Both the position numbers and the translations under genes were made by a program. Shown in pieces: positions 30,600 through 40,988 of a stretch of 64,000 nt of DNA. The DNA is taken from positions 795,501 through 859,500 of the forward strand of contig JACEFZ010017671.1 of assembly GCA_014155875.1 (NCBI GenBank), written 5' to 3'. The notes beneath the pieces were generated by a model that made no database searches, was not told the origin of the DNA, and was given only the letters and a program-made list of their open reading frames with translations. The DNA comes from Cepaea nemoralis. Lineage: Eukaryota > Mollusca > Gastropoda > Stylommatophora > Helicidae. The first letter of the stretch is position 1. The number at the start of each line of letters is the position of its first letter.

Positions 30600-30959
30600 T
30601 GCCCTGCAGCCAGCAGAGTTAGGATCGGCTAGCCTCTCCCAGGAGGGGTGAAGAGCGAAAATTAGTAGCCTGCCGATGACCCGCAGACTACACAAGTCAA
30701 CCCCCACCTCCACGTGGTGCAGACCGGGCAACCATGACCGCGAGGTCATGGGCTAACGGGGCTATGGCTCGCCATAGGGGATGGACTCCCTGTGGTCAGA
30801 TTAGTGTCCTAAACCTGCGACTGGCCTAGCAAGCCGGCAGGGGATCTTCATACTGCTCGTAGAAAAACTAAGAAGTATAAACGGACTGACCCAAACGGCT
30901 ATCGACCTGGCAATGTTAATGGACTACGAGATAGATCAGCGATTCAAAAAATAGGCACA
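30600..30959 (+). ncRNA. structured 5' UTR of LINE N3
   Basis: Two perfect tetraloop hairpins are visible: CCATGACC-GCGA-GGTCATGG (30732-30751) and CTATGG-CTCG-CCATAG (30762-30777). The frame of the ORF stays open upstream to a TAA near 30811 but has no in-frame ATG before 30960. Confidence 0.6.
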
Positions 30960-33884
30960 ATGAACGTCTGTGGTTTCAATAGTAAAGAAGAAGAGCTTAT
31001 AGAAACAATGGAGAAGAGGAATATTGGTCTGATGGGAATAGCGGACACCAGAACAAAAGGGAAAGGATGCAAGGAGCTCCACCGCAGTTACACGTTTGTT
31101 TACTCTGGCGTAGAACAGCAAGAAAGGGCAAGACACGGTGTGGGAATAGTCATCGAACCACGGCTAGCAAGAGCAATACTAGAAATAAAATATATATCAG
31201 AAAGAATCATAACAGTGAGAATAAAAGAACAAACAATCACAATATATGTACAGATATACGCACCATGTAATGCAAACAATAATGAGCAAGAATGCGAGGA
31301 CTTCTACGAAGACATACATGATGTGCTAAATAAAATAGATAAGCAGGACAACATCATAGTTATGGGAGACTTCAATGCAAGACTAGGACATAACAGAGTG
31401 AGCATAGAAAAACACCTGGGAGCATTTGGAGATCAGCAAAATGAAAGGAATGATAACGGAAGTAGACTATTAGAGCTTTGCAGCCAACACGACCTCTATA
31501 TAACAAACACATTCTATAAACATAAAGATTCACAAGTATACACCTGGTATAAATGGAACGATCTAGATACTAAAAGCCAAATTGATTTTATATTAACAAG
31601 AAATAACAGAAAGAGAAATATATTAGATGCAAGAGCAGTGCCCAATTTCAGTATAAACACAGATCATAAAGCAGTCGTTGCCACAATAAGAACCATTAGA
31701 AGAAGAAAACAAAGAGCAGGAAAATACATGCCATGCGAATCAGTAAACTTAAAAAACCTTAAAGACGAGGCAGTAAGGGAAAATTATAAGAAAGAACTAA
31801 CTGAACTCTTTGTAAAATTACCTACGGAAAGAAAAACAATGGAAGAAGAATGGGAGATGTTCAAATCAAGCATTTTAAATACTGCAAAAATAACATGCGG
31901 AACCACGAAAAAACGCAAAACACGGATAAAGAAAATAACAAGTTGGTGGAACGCAGAAGTAAAGAAAGCGGTAACAGAAAAAAAGGAAAAATATAAAAAG
32001 TGGTTGAAGAGCAAACAGGAATGTGATTACAGAGAATACAGAATAGCGAGAAGACATATGAGTAGAATAGTAAAGAGGGAAAAACAGAAAGACTGGGAAG
32101 AGTATGGAGAAACCCTAAATAAAAACTACAAGGAGGCAACCAGAAACTTCTACAAAAAGATAAGTGCAATGCGAACCAGAGGAGAACCCTTTGACCCAAC
32201 TGAAATAATTAACAGCGAAAATGGAGAACCAATAAGTGAACAAAAACAGATCCTAATAAGATGGAAGCAGTATTTTGAACAACTTCTCAACATCCCATCA
32301 GATGTCACAGGAATTCAAGAGACCTACACAGATGTCACCGAGGAACTAGAACCAGACATACTAAAAGAAGAAATTATAGAAGCCATCAGATTAGCCCCAT
32401 TGAACAAATCACCAGGACAGGATGAAATACCAAATGAACTAATTAAAGCAGCAAGGGAAGTAGGAACAGCTTGGCTACATAGACTATTCAACCATGTTTG
32501 GGTAGAACAACAGACACCACGAGACTGGGGAAACGCCATAATTATCCCAATTTGGAAAAACAAAGGCAGCAAAAGAGATTGCACACAATACAGAGGCATT
32601 TCACTGTTGAGTCATACTGGGAAAATATTTTGCAAAATTCTTGAAAAAAGATTACGAACTACTTTAGAACCCCAGCTAAGCGAAACGCAGCTTGGATTTA
32701 GGAAAAACAAAGGATGCACAGACGCCATTTTTGCTCTTAGACAACTTATAGAAAAATCAATTGAATTCAATGAAACACTCTACTTAGCCTTTGTTGACCA
32801 AGAAAAGGCATTCGATAGGGTAGATAGAAACAAGCTGTGGGAAATCCTTAAACAATATGGAGTGAGTACACATCTAACAAACCTATGTAGAAGTTTATAC
32901 AACAACAGTGAATGCATAGTGAGAGCAACTGGAGGACACTCAGAACCCTTCACCATAAGATCTGGAGTACGACAAGGTTGTGTCCTGTCCCCTCTCTTGT
33001 TCATAACATATATAGACAACATATGTAAAGAAACCAGCCAAGCAGAGACAGCAAGAATACCGCATGACGAGAACACAGAAGAAGAACCATCTGCAAATCT
33101 AACCATTAGAGAACTCCTGTTTACGGACGACCAAGCACTAATAGCAAAATCAGAAGCTGAATTACAAGACCACATGAATAGTCTAAACGAAATGTGTAGG
33201 GAACATAACATGAAAATTAGCACAAGCAAAACAGAGGTAATGACTATAACTAAAGAAGAACAAACAGCAACAATTCACCTAAACGAACATCCCTTGAAAC
33301 AAGTAAAGAGCTTCAAGTACCTAGGAAGTATAATATCATCAAATGGCAGATCAGAAGACGAGATCGAAAATAGGTGCAATAAGGCAAATCAACTCATTGG
33401 ACAAATGGCACCAATACTAAAGAACAAACATGTATCAATAACTACTAAGAAAGCACTTTACAACACAATCTTCCTACCAACTCTGTGCTACCAATGCCAA
33501 ACCTGGACAATGACAGAAAAAGAGAAAAGAAAAATCACAACAACAGAAATGAGGTTCCTGAGAAGAATACTCAACGTATCAAGAAGAGATAAGATCAGAA
33601 ATGAAGAAATCAGGACTAAAGTGGGGGTTAAAGCTGCTCTAGATTTTATTAGAAAGCAGCAAGTCAAATGGTTTGGCCATGCATGTAGGCTACCAGTCAA
33701 CAGCATGCCACAACAAGCAATGATGTACAGACCAGATGGAAACAGAGGAAGAGGCCGACCACGTAAACGTTGGACGGAGGGAATAACAGAATCCATGGGA
33801 ATGTCGATATACGAAGCCCATAACCGGGCACTCTCACGAAGTTTATACTTCACCTCGACACCGCAAGGTACAAGAGGAACATGA
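30960..33884 (+). CDS. N3 ORF2: APE-type endonuclease and reverse transcriptase, 974 aa, intact
   Basis: Endonuclease (residues about 1-240): MNVCGFNSKEEEL, MGIADTRTKGKG, GDFNARLG, SQIDFILTR and TDHKAVVATI. The metal-binding Glu usual in the ETR/ETK motif is Asp (ADTR). RT (about 470-800): KSPGQDEIPNELIK, QYRGISLLSHTGKIF, QLGFRKNKGCTDAIF, domain A FVDQEKAFDRV, SGVRQGCVLSPLLF, domain C LLFTDDQALIAKSEAEL (FTDD in place of FADD, both Asp kept). C-terminal: FKYLGSIISSNG, QVKWFGHACRLP, GRGRPRKRW. No stop or frameshift in 974 codons, which suggests a young copy. Transposon gene; possibly competent, but the two substitutions make that uncertain. Confidence 0.93.
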   Translation: MNVCGFNSKEEELIETMEKRNIGLMGIADTRTKGKGCKELHRSYTFVYSGVEQQERARHGVGIVIEPRLARAILEIKYISERIITVRIKEQTITIYVQIYAPCNANNNEQECEDFYEDIHDVLNKIDKQDNIIVMGDFNARLGHNRVSIEKHLGAFGDQQNERNDNGSRLLELCSQHDLYITNTFYKHKDSQVYTWYKWNDLDTKSQIDFILTRNNRKRNILDARAVPNFSINTDHKAVVATIRTIRRRKQRAGKYMPCESVNLKNLKDEAVRENYKKELTELFVKLPTERKTMEEEWEMFKSSILNTAKITCGTTKKRKTRIKKITSWWNAEVKKAVTEKKEKYKKWLKSKQECDYREYRIARRHMSRIVKREKQKDWEEYGETLNKNYKEATRNFYKKISAMRTRGEPFDPTEIINSENGEPISEQKQILIRWKQYFEQLLNIPSDVTGIQETYTDVTEELEPDILKEEIIEAIRLAPLNKSPGQDEIPNELIKAAREVGTAWLHRLFNHVWVEQQTPRDWGNAIIIPIWKNKGSKRDCTQYRGISLLSHTGKIFCKILEKRLRTTLEPQLSETQLGFRKNKGCTDAIFALRQLIEKSIEFNETLYLAFVDQEKAFDRVDRNKLWEILKQYGVSTHLTNLCRSLYNNSECIVRATGGHSEPFTIRSGVRQGCVLSPLLFITYIDNICKETSQAETARIPHDENTEEEPSANLTIRELLFTDDQALIAKSEAELQDHMNSLNEMCREHNMKISTSKTEVMTITKEEQTATIHLNEHPLKQVKSFKYLGSIISSNGRSEDEIENRCNKANQLIGQMAPILKNKHVSITTKKALYNTIFLPTLCYQCQTWTMTEKEKRKITTTEMRFLRRILNVSRRDKIRNEEIRTKVGVKAALDFIRKQQVKWFGHACRLPVNSMPQQAMMYRPDGNRGRGRPRKRWTEGITESMGMSIYEAHNRALSRSLYFTSTPQGTRGT

Positions 33885-33895
33885 TGAGATGAGAT

Positions 33896-34262
33896 GAGGT
33901 AGTGGAAATGTAGTTTCTCGGAAAATGCAAAGAATACCGTGGACAGACATAAAAACCAGCGAGCAAAGTCCAACAAGATACAAATGAAAACTATAAACTG
34001 ATTAGAGAAATTAGACGTAGTCAATTTTTTTGTTTTGTTTTAGGACACGTTATGAGAAGAAATAAACTAGAGAACTTGGTGACAACTGACAAGATTGACG
34101 GGAAAAGAACAAGGAGAAGGCAGAGGAGTAAATATCTGGATGACTTGACCACATGGCATGTACGGAACAAGAACACAGAGCTGATCCACGACTCTGGCGA
34201 TCGTGTAAGATGGCGAAACATAACCGCCCACGCTTAACGGCATGGCACATGATGATGATGAT
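33896..34262 (+). mobile_element. LINE N5 3' end, right flank of N3
   Basis: Plus frames: EM.FLGKCKEYRGQT (from [15 protein letters not shown]), [60 protein letters not shown] and a terminal (GATGAT)n. Continuation of the piece at 30545. Confidence 0.8.
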
Positions 34263-34264
34263 GA

Positions 34265-35315
34265 CGTCATTTCAGACAATACATTGTCATTGGGTGTCTG
34301 CAAGTCCAGCTGCAAGTACACACGTGAGTGTAAGCAAGGGCCCATTTCCACGCCATAAGGCCCAATGAGGATAGTGTCAAGAGGTAATGTTGTATCTCTC
34401 TATATATCTCTCACACTGTTCTGGTATGATATGAGTTAAGGCGCTATAATGAGTTAACGTTCAGATAGTACCTCGAGATCTGTGTGGCTCTGGGGTATGA
34501 TCCCTGATCAGCTGAATGGCATGCGCTAATATGACTGCACATACAAGTACAGGACAGTATAACTGTAGTTAACTCCAGAAACAACTCAGTAGACACGCTG
34601 ATGGAGTGCACAGTGATGTATTAAACCACCGATGATATCGGATGACGGCTATGAGCGTGTGTGCAGATCCAGGCTTCAGTCTTTCACTCACATCTTCCAC
34701 TCCCGCTCCTTAATCATAAAACAACTCCCTCTCAGGTTAGAGTGTTGGGAACTAAGCTTGCTGCCTGCTACCCTGGTGTGATCATAAACTACGACTGCCT
34801 ACCTTCAACAGAAGATTACCACGATTGAGCTCCAATGGCCAATGTCGCCCGCCTGACCATTAATGGACCCATGCGCATCGTTGTGAGAATAATACCTGTA
34901 GGTGATCGTGGCGTCAGTGAAGCTACGTGTATCAACTAACAATCGCTGGATGTAGACACTAGCGATCCCATGTGGAGACTGGTGAACTATGTGATGATAA
35001 AAGCTTGTAGTCTGCGTGTATGCTGGTGAAGGATAGCCCCGACATCCTAACGCTATGTCAGCTGGCTCACAACTCCCAAACTTACGGTTAAGTTGTCAAG
35101 CTACGCACTACAATGACGTGTCACTTGTTTATTACAAGTGCCACAACGTGCGACGTTTATGAATTATTCTATTAGTATATCTTGATGCACCAACTCATCA
35201 ACTTAATTCTATGCTACTGTCATTTGCTTTATGACAGATAGACTCATATTTGTAAAGACCAGTCGGCACTGGGTGATCGATGTTGTCAGTATCATATCGG
35301 CCGCCTTTATCTTTC
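34265..35315. other. about 1 kb without recognised features
   Basis: Balanced base composition, no long frame, and no match to other parts of this window. Could be an old repeat or unique sequence. Confidence 0.45.
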
Positions 35316-35317
35316 AA

Positions 35318-35460
35318 TAGTTTTTGGTATTCATTCTAGGCTAGTTTATTTTGAAAAATTCGAAATCGCCTCAATGAGGGTCGAATCCAGGACCTCCAGG
35401 ACAAGAAAAGGTAATTTGTAGACCTGGTTGATACTACCCCTGGGGTGTGTTTGCCGTCTG
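35318..35460 (-). mobile_element. SINE S6-like copy 1
   Basis: On the minus strand a tRNA-like segment with GGTCCTGGATTCGACCC (B-box-like) followed by CTCATTGAGGCGATTTCGAA. Similar ends recur at 29270-29365 and 35510-35640. Confidence 0.5.
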
Positions 35461-35509
35461 TATCTTGCCGGTCACCTGTATTTTTCAGGGCGTTTTTGAT
35501 ATCCATTTT

Positions 35510-35640
35510 ATGCTGAGTCAATTAGATGGTTCAATCAATCAATCAATCATGTGTCATGCCGGAAAGGTTAGGTCAATTAAAAAAAAAAAAATCTAAATCA
35601 CTGCAATGAGGATCGAACTGGTTGTGTCACATGCCCATAA
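35510..35640 (-). mobile_element. SINE S6-like copy 2 and (ATCA)n
   Basis: Shares CTGAGTCAATTAGATGG, an A run at 35580-35591 and TCACTGCAATGAGGATCGAAC with the other S6 pieces; a short (ATCA)n run lies at about 35530-35548. Confidence 0.5.
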
Positions 35641-36192
35641 CTTCCTTTAGCTGGAGTGAATCGAGTGCCCTGTCAACCCCTCACTTTCTCCCCGTCCTGA
35701 GCGCTGGCTGGGAGCCGAGGACTGTTTCATCTTAGGACTTGCGCAGCATCATGGCGAGCCAGGATCTTCTGACTTTGTATTCCTCGACAACGGACTTGAA
35801 CGGGAGCACAGTTTGGACTTCTTTGAGTTCAACGCTACGTCCGTCAGACTTGGTCGCACCCCAGCCATTTCCTTGTGGCTTTGGTGATGTTTATTTCTAT
35901 CGCCTCTACCGTGCTCGTGCACAAGTCGTAGATGAGTAGAGGCCATATCAGCTTCGGGATCAGTATGAACTGAAGGCACCAGATCTTGAACTTTCCGATG
36001 AGTCTGCTCTTGTCGATGGCTCACAGAACGTTTTCTGCTGTCTTGCGTATATGTTGTACTGCGTTCTTGCCCGCCAGTGAGGAATCGTACACTCGGCAGA
36101 GACTCTTGACGTGTTCCTCCATTACATTGGGGATCGCCAGGTTGGTCACCTTGAATGCAATTTCCGCCACATTGCCCTTCATGGCTTCTAGA

Positions 36193-36203
36193 ATGCTTTG
36201 CTT
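36193..36203. repeat. target-site duplication, left
   Basis: ATGCTTTGCTT is repeated at 36446-36456 and brackets the element at 36204-36445. Confidence 0.8.
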
Positions 36204-36445
36204 CCGGGAAGGTTAACCCGGTCAACAAATGCCCGCAGAAGTCGGATGTGTCGGCCTAACGGCGCAAGAACGCAGCTCTGCTGTAAACAGGCACAACGCA
36301 ATCACATCCGAAAAAAAACTCCGGATGAACGCAGAAGAAGAAGAAGAAGAAGAAGAAGAAGAAGAAGAAGAAGAAGAAGAAGAAGAAGAAGAAGAAGAAG
36401 AAGAAGAAGAAGAAGAAGAAGAAGAAGAAGAAGAAGAAGAAGAAG
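36204..36445 (+). mobile_element. SINE-like element S7 with (GAA)n tail
   Basis: An 11-bp target-site duplication flanks a body of about 130 bp and a (GAA)n tail of about 110 bp, inserted into the R2-like LINE N11. The body has strong pairing potential: CCGGG/CCCGG at its start and TCGGATGTG with CACATCCGA. No clear Pol III A and B boxes. The GAACGC then GAAGAAG junction resembles the N2 3' end (GGAACGCTGAAGAAG), which suggests use of the N2 enzymes; that is inference. Confidence 0.72.
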
Positions 36446-38149
36446 ATGCTTTGCTTGAAGCTCATCCTGCACCAGTCGATCAGTCGATGAAGCCGTTGGA
36501 GTATGCGGTGTGCATGACTCTCATTTGTTGCAGGATTGTCGTTTTGCCCATGAAGGTCCTGTGTGGCTACATTTTACATTCTTCCTTGAGACTCGGTCCT
36601 TGTGCGTAACCGAATGCCACATGCAGAACGATCTTCAAGGTCATGACAAATAAATAGCATCGACGAAATCGTACATCCCATTGCTATACCCATCTGGAGG
36701 TCAATTCATCTGGTCGTGGACGTCGAAGTAGAGAAATGGAGAGTGAACCCAGAGAGATACTGCTTAAGCATTGATGTCATCTCATCGGGCACGTGGTACA
36801 TCCTAAGGGCCTGCCACAGCATCTGGTGTGGCACTGACCCGTAGGCGTTATTCAGGTCTAACCAAACCATGTGAAGGTTTGACTCTTCGCTCTTCACTCT
36901 CTGGATAGCTTCCCAGATCATAATAGCATGTTCGACACATCCGGGGATTCCCGGTATGCCACCTTTTTTTTTAACGGCTTTGTCGACATACCTGTTAGCC
37001 ACCATTAGGTGTGTCGTGATTCTGCTAGCCATGACTGAGGAGAATATTTTCTCCCTGATGTTCAGAAGAGAGATTGACCTGAACTGGATAATGTTTGCTG
37101 AATTCTTTTCTTTGGGTCTGTAGATTCCATTGGCCTTGCCCAACTCCGGACTTAATTGTTGGTGCCTCCACGCGGATCTCAGTTCTTTTAATGACGTTTG
37201 AGCATCGCATGTACACTGTGTACGAACCACAGCTGTGATATGGTACCGATTTGCCTTGTTCCTTCTTCACAACAGCTGCGACCTCTTTCCACCTTGGGGG
37301 CCTAGCATTGAAACCTACTGTAGGTTCTTCTGGTGATACCATCCCTTCTATTTCTCCGAGTGGAACGTCGCGTTGTGCATCCGAGTACGTGTGTACCAGA
37401 TGCTCAACCAGCTCCTCAATCTCGTTGCAGAGGCTGCCGGATCGAGGCTGCTCGAACACGTTTCTTGCGAACTGGAATGGTTCACGGAACAGTTTCTTAC
37501 GTGCTCTCCGCTTTCTTTGCCTATTCTTGCAGAATCATTCTGCTCGACAAAGGGCGTTGTGTTTGGCTTTGAGCTGCTGTCACATCCCTCGCAGGCCCTC
37601 TTGCTCACTTTTCTTTGCCTGTCTAAATCGTTTCCGAGCAGCTGTCTTCTGCGCTCTCACCTCAGCGATGAGCTTTTACCGCCTGCTCATCTGTGGTCCT
37701 CTCACTGCTACCAAATTGACACAGGCAGAAGAGGTACATAATTTCTCCAAACCTTTCTATTTTCTCATTCAACTGTGATTCCTTGAGTTCTCCATCGAAT
37801 GCTTGGGACAGATGTTCTCTAATCGTCCTTATTCCCCCCATCATTTCGCAAGCGGGCGGGAACTTGCTCTTCACGCGTGGACCGTCAGAAAGGAGCACGG
37901 TTGCACAGTCATAACCATCAACTTGAATATTCTCAGCACTGTGGGGATCGCCATGGCTGAGATCTTCTACTGACTCACATGTCACATCAGTGACAGCGCG
38001 CTGTTGATCGCCCCGTGCTGCATTCGTGCTCTTCTTTAGTACCGTGTGAATTCGCATTTCCGCTTGGTGGTGAAGTTTTTACCACAGACATACGGCCGAC
38101 TCAAACGTGAGGCTGTAGCCGAAGTCCGTGTGTCGTTCCGAGTCATTAC

Positions 38150-38425
38150 CGTTTGGGCATCCATCATTATATTCAGTAGCAAGACAGAGACAAACAGCTC
38201 TCATTGGTCACGTGATGAGAAGAGAGGCATTGGAGAAAATCGTGACAACTAGAAAGAAGAGGAGGAAGAGATGCAGAGACAGGCCAAGAGAAATAATGCT
38301 GGATGGATTGAGACGGTGGCATGGGGTAATATAATCAACAGAGTTGATCCAGAACACCAAAGACCGAAATATGTGGAGAGATATGACCACCCAAGCCAGC
38401 TGGCAGGGCACATCATGATGATGAT
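38150..38425 (+). mobile_element. LINE N4 3' end
   Basis: Plus frames: [48 protein letters not shown] and a terminal (GAT)n run at 38415-38441. This is the N4 C-terminus and its microsatellite end. Confidence 0.78.
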
Positions 38426-38439
38426 GATGATGATGATGA

Positions 38440-39420
38440 TATATGACAAAACTCTTTTTGTATCAAATGAAGATTGGTCGTTGTCTAGGTTCTAATTCTT
38501 CTACTATCTCACTGCAGAGTGGAAACTGAGTTTGCCACCTATCTCATACCACAAGTCACCACTGCATCACACATCCACCAGTAAGTGAACAAGAGTTAAT
38601 TTGCGCACATCAATTCCTTTAATTGTGAATGAACACGGACACACAACATATAAATCCAGGAACAATAATTCTCTCAGAATATACCTTCATCACAGCTTAA
38701 AAACTCAAAGAACACTGCCTCTCAAGGCCTACTTAAGCTCATCCACTACAACAGTTTTACTAGCCACTCTTCCCGGCCCGAATTCACTCGATCCATCCCA
38801 CTCTGGGTCTCGAATTCAACTCACTATCCCTGAAAAACCACAGGGCGGAGTTCTCTACCTAACTCCGTCACTATTCAACCCTTTTTCGACCGCCGACCTC
38901 ACTGTCCGGTCTCCAAAACTCAACTGCCCTTCTGACCCTCTCGGGATCTCTACTTCAACTGCCCTCCGTCTCCTCGCTCCACACACACTACCCCACAGCT
39001 CAAACTGTCTGCCTCACAATTACCCTAGCGAGCTGACTTCTCCTCAGCTCCCCCTTAAATCACTGTCTTCCACCTTCCCCGTCTGTCCTCTCATTTGCAC
39101 CCTCCGGGGACTTACTACCCCGCCCTATTTTACCTCCGTCTCTTATTTATCCTGGAGGGTAATGTCAATGACCCCAGGCATGTGTCAATATACATGCATA
39201 TTGTTTCACGTAGTTGTATCAGTGTATGTTTGTTGTTTGTATGCTGACGACGGTTTTAACCGCAGCATCTATTTTATCTCTTGTGATTGTATTCTAGTAA
39301 CGCTTACCAACAATTCTACTCGTTTTGTCGATTCACGCACATCACCTACATAAACATAAAACCGTCATCGACTTTACACAAGTCTATGAGAAGAAGAAGA
39401 AAAGTGGCAGTGAGTAACAG
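38440..39420. other. no gene recognised; long Pro/Ser/Leu-rich open frame
   Basis: A frame of 250 codons is open on plus (38601-39353), starting at TTG. It is rich in Ser, Thr, Leu and Pro and has no domain I recognise. Its pyrimidine-rich composition explains much of the openness. It lies 480 bp upstream of MAP2K7 exon 1, so part may be promoter or 5' UTR. Confidence 0.4.
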
Positions 39421-39829
39421 AGACGACTTGAGAAAAACAGAAACAACAGAGAAGCAAGGAGTGAGCAACTGAGATAGACAGAGAGAAAGAGAAAGGCAGA
39501 GTGAACCAAACTGAATGTCAGAGAGGCAGTGTGGAGCGCCGGTACGGACATGAAAGTATGATAAAGGAGTACAACAGAGACAATGAGTAAAGGTTGGGGA
39601 CAAACTGGGTGGGGAGGATGCAAAAAGAGGGACACATTGGAATACAGTACATAAACACAAAGTGACGTAATGATAAAGACAAAAATGAAAAGATGTGGTG
39701 GGGTGGAGAGGAAGGGGGAAAAGAAAAAGGTGGAGGAAAATAACATGAAAACAAGCGAAAGTCCGCGAGCACGACGGGAGACGACATGAAGTTTCAAGCG
39801 ACTGTTAGTCATGTGACGTGAGATCCAAG

Positions 39830-39971
39830 ATGTCCTCCCAGTTTCTGCTCAACAAAATCGACGAACTCCAGCGACGATTGCTGGCCGAGAACCGCTCACA
39901 CGACGCCGACAGAAACAATGATCATCGCAACACGGAGGTCGTATCTGCAAGTCCCAGACGTCCGCGGATGT
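39830..39971 (+). CDS. MAP2K7: MAP2K7 exon 1
   Basis: ATG at 39830 (an upstream in-frame GTG is not used); 47 codons plus one base, donor CGGATGT|GTAAGT, phase 1. Encodes [16 protein letters not shown] and SPRRPRM, aligning with the vertebrate MKK7 N-terminus (EQKLSRLEAKLKQENR). Confidence 0.85.
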
Positions 39972-40924
39972 GTAAGTTTATCGTAGTGTCAGCTTATATG
40001 GGATGATCCCGTAGAATCGTCTATTTAAAGTTTATTATTTAAATATTTATTTATTATTATTTGTATTTCAATCGCTTCTATCAGACAGTTCTTCTAAACT
40101 CTAAACCATTGATTGTTGAATGATATTTACATCAGAGGATACACACCTAGTGATATCCTGAAATCTGTACATAGTTTACGTTAAAAAAACAAATCATACA
40201 ATCAGTAGTCAGCCTCATAAAGTAATCCATGTCAACAAACTTCTATTTATAATCAGAAGAACAAAAAAGAAAATTAAGATGGAAATTGGTGAAGACAAGT
40301 ATGTATTGATTTGTAAAGGAAGAGTAAAAAATAATGCAATACACACTTTCTGAACACTAATAATAATAAGGTGATCAATAGTATTAAAATTGATGGGGAC
40401 GATCTCAGTTTTAAATTACAAACACAATATTTACATTAGCAGCAGTGTAAAAAGTGGGCAATCATGAACTGATAAAACAAGTCAAACATGGGCACTGTCA
40501 CCAGATCTCTTCTCTCAATAGTAAAATAATAAGAGAGAGGTCAAAGATAGATCAAGAATAAGAAATAGAGGTTAAAAACAATCTGTATTATGTATGCAGA
40601 TGACACAATATTGATATCTGAAGATGCACAGGATCTGCAACAACTGTTTGTCTGTGTAGTAATAAAGAGTGCAAAAAAAGCACTTTTCTTGAGGATTAAG
40701 AAAGCAGAAACAATGGTTATTTGAAAGCAAAAGAAAGCTTATAAATACGATATAATAGAAAGGGGAAAATCATCAAGTCATTAAATCACCAAATGCAAAC
40801 ATTTGTAGGCAATAAAAACATCAGATGGAAGATGCATGGCAGAGATTAAGAGAAGAATAGACATGTATTAGTTGTTTTTCAGAAGATAAAAAGAATCTTC
40901 TGTAATAAGTAATTGTTATTGAAT

Positions 40925-40988
<64 letters not shown>

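Larger units (their letters stand above)
30590..33900 (+). mobile_element. LINE N3, complete-looking element
   Basis: A GC-rich 5' UTR of about 370 bp, an uninterrupted EN-RT ORF and a very short 3' end of GATGAGATGAGATGAGG repeats. It interrupts an N5 LINE. Flanking N5 codons do not meet exactly: about 25 codons between LKC and VEMW are missing, so the insertion seems to have removed rather than duplicated target sequence. Exact element ends are uncertain by some tens of bases. Confidence 0.85.
35749..38060 (-). mobile_element. LINE N11, R2-like, decayed
   Basis: Minus strand in order: N-terminal region with NEKIERFGEIMYLF (37800-37740); IYRPKEKNSANIIQFRSISL (about 37130-37070); RITTHLMVANRYVD; GIPGIPGCVEHA (about 36955); domain A WLDLNNAYGSVPHQ (about 36860); YLSGFTLHFST; and, beyond an insertion, GKFKIWCLQFILIPKLIWPL (about 36000-35940) with ATRKWLG. 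WLDL-NAYGSVPH and the G-IPG-CxEH block are typical of a widespread R2-like non-LTR group in invertebrates. Stops and frameshifts are frequent. R2-like naming is from memory of motif style. Confidence 0.75.

Noticed and set aside
30960..33884. 974-residue ORF as a host endonuclease gene
   Set aside because: EN plus RT domain order, structured 5' UTR and position inside an N5 LINE identify it as a retrotransposon, even though similar proteins are often labelled as craniofacial development protein-like.
38601..39353. 250-codon open frame as a host gene
   Set aside because: Begins at TTG, composition is low-complexity Ser/Pro/Leu, no domain or splice context; it may overlap MAP2K7 upstream sequence.
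39818..39829. Upstream GTG start adding MRSK to MAP2K7
   Set aside because: Animal genes rarely start at GTG and the ATG at 39830 is followed directly by the conserved N-terminal helix.
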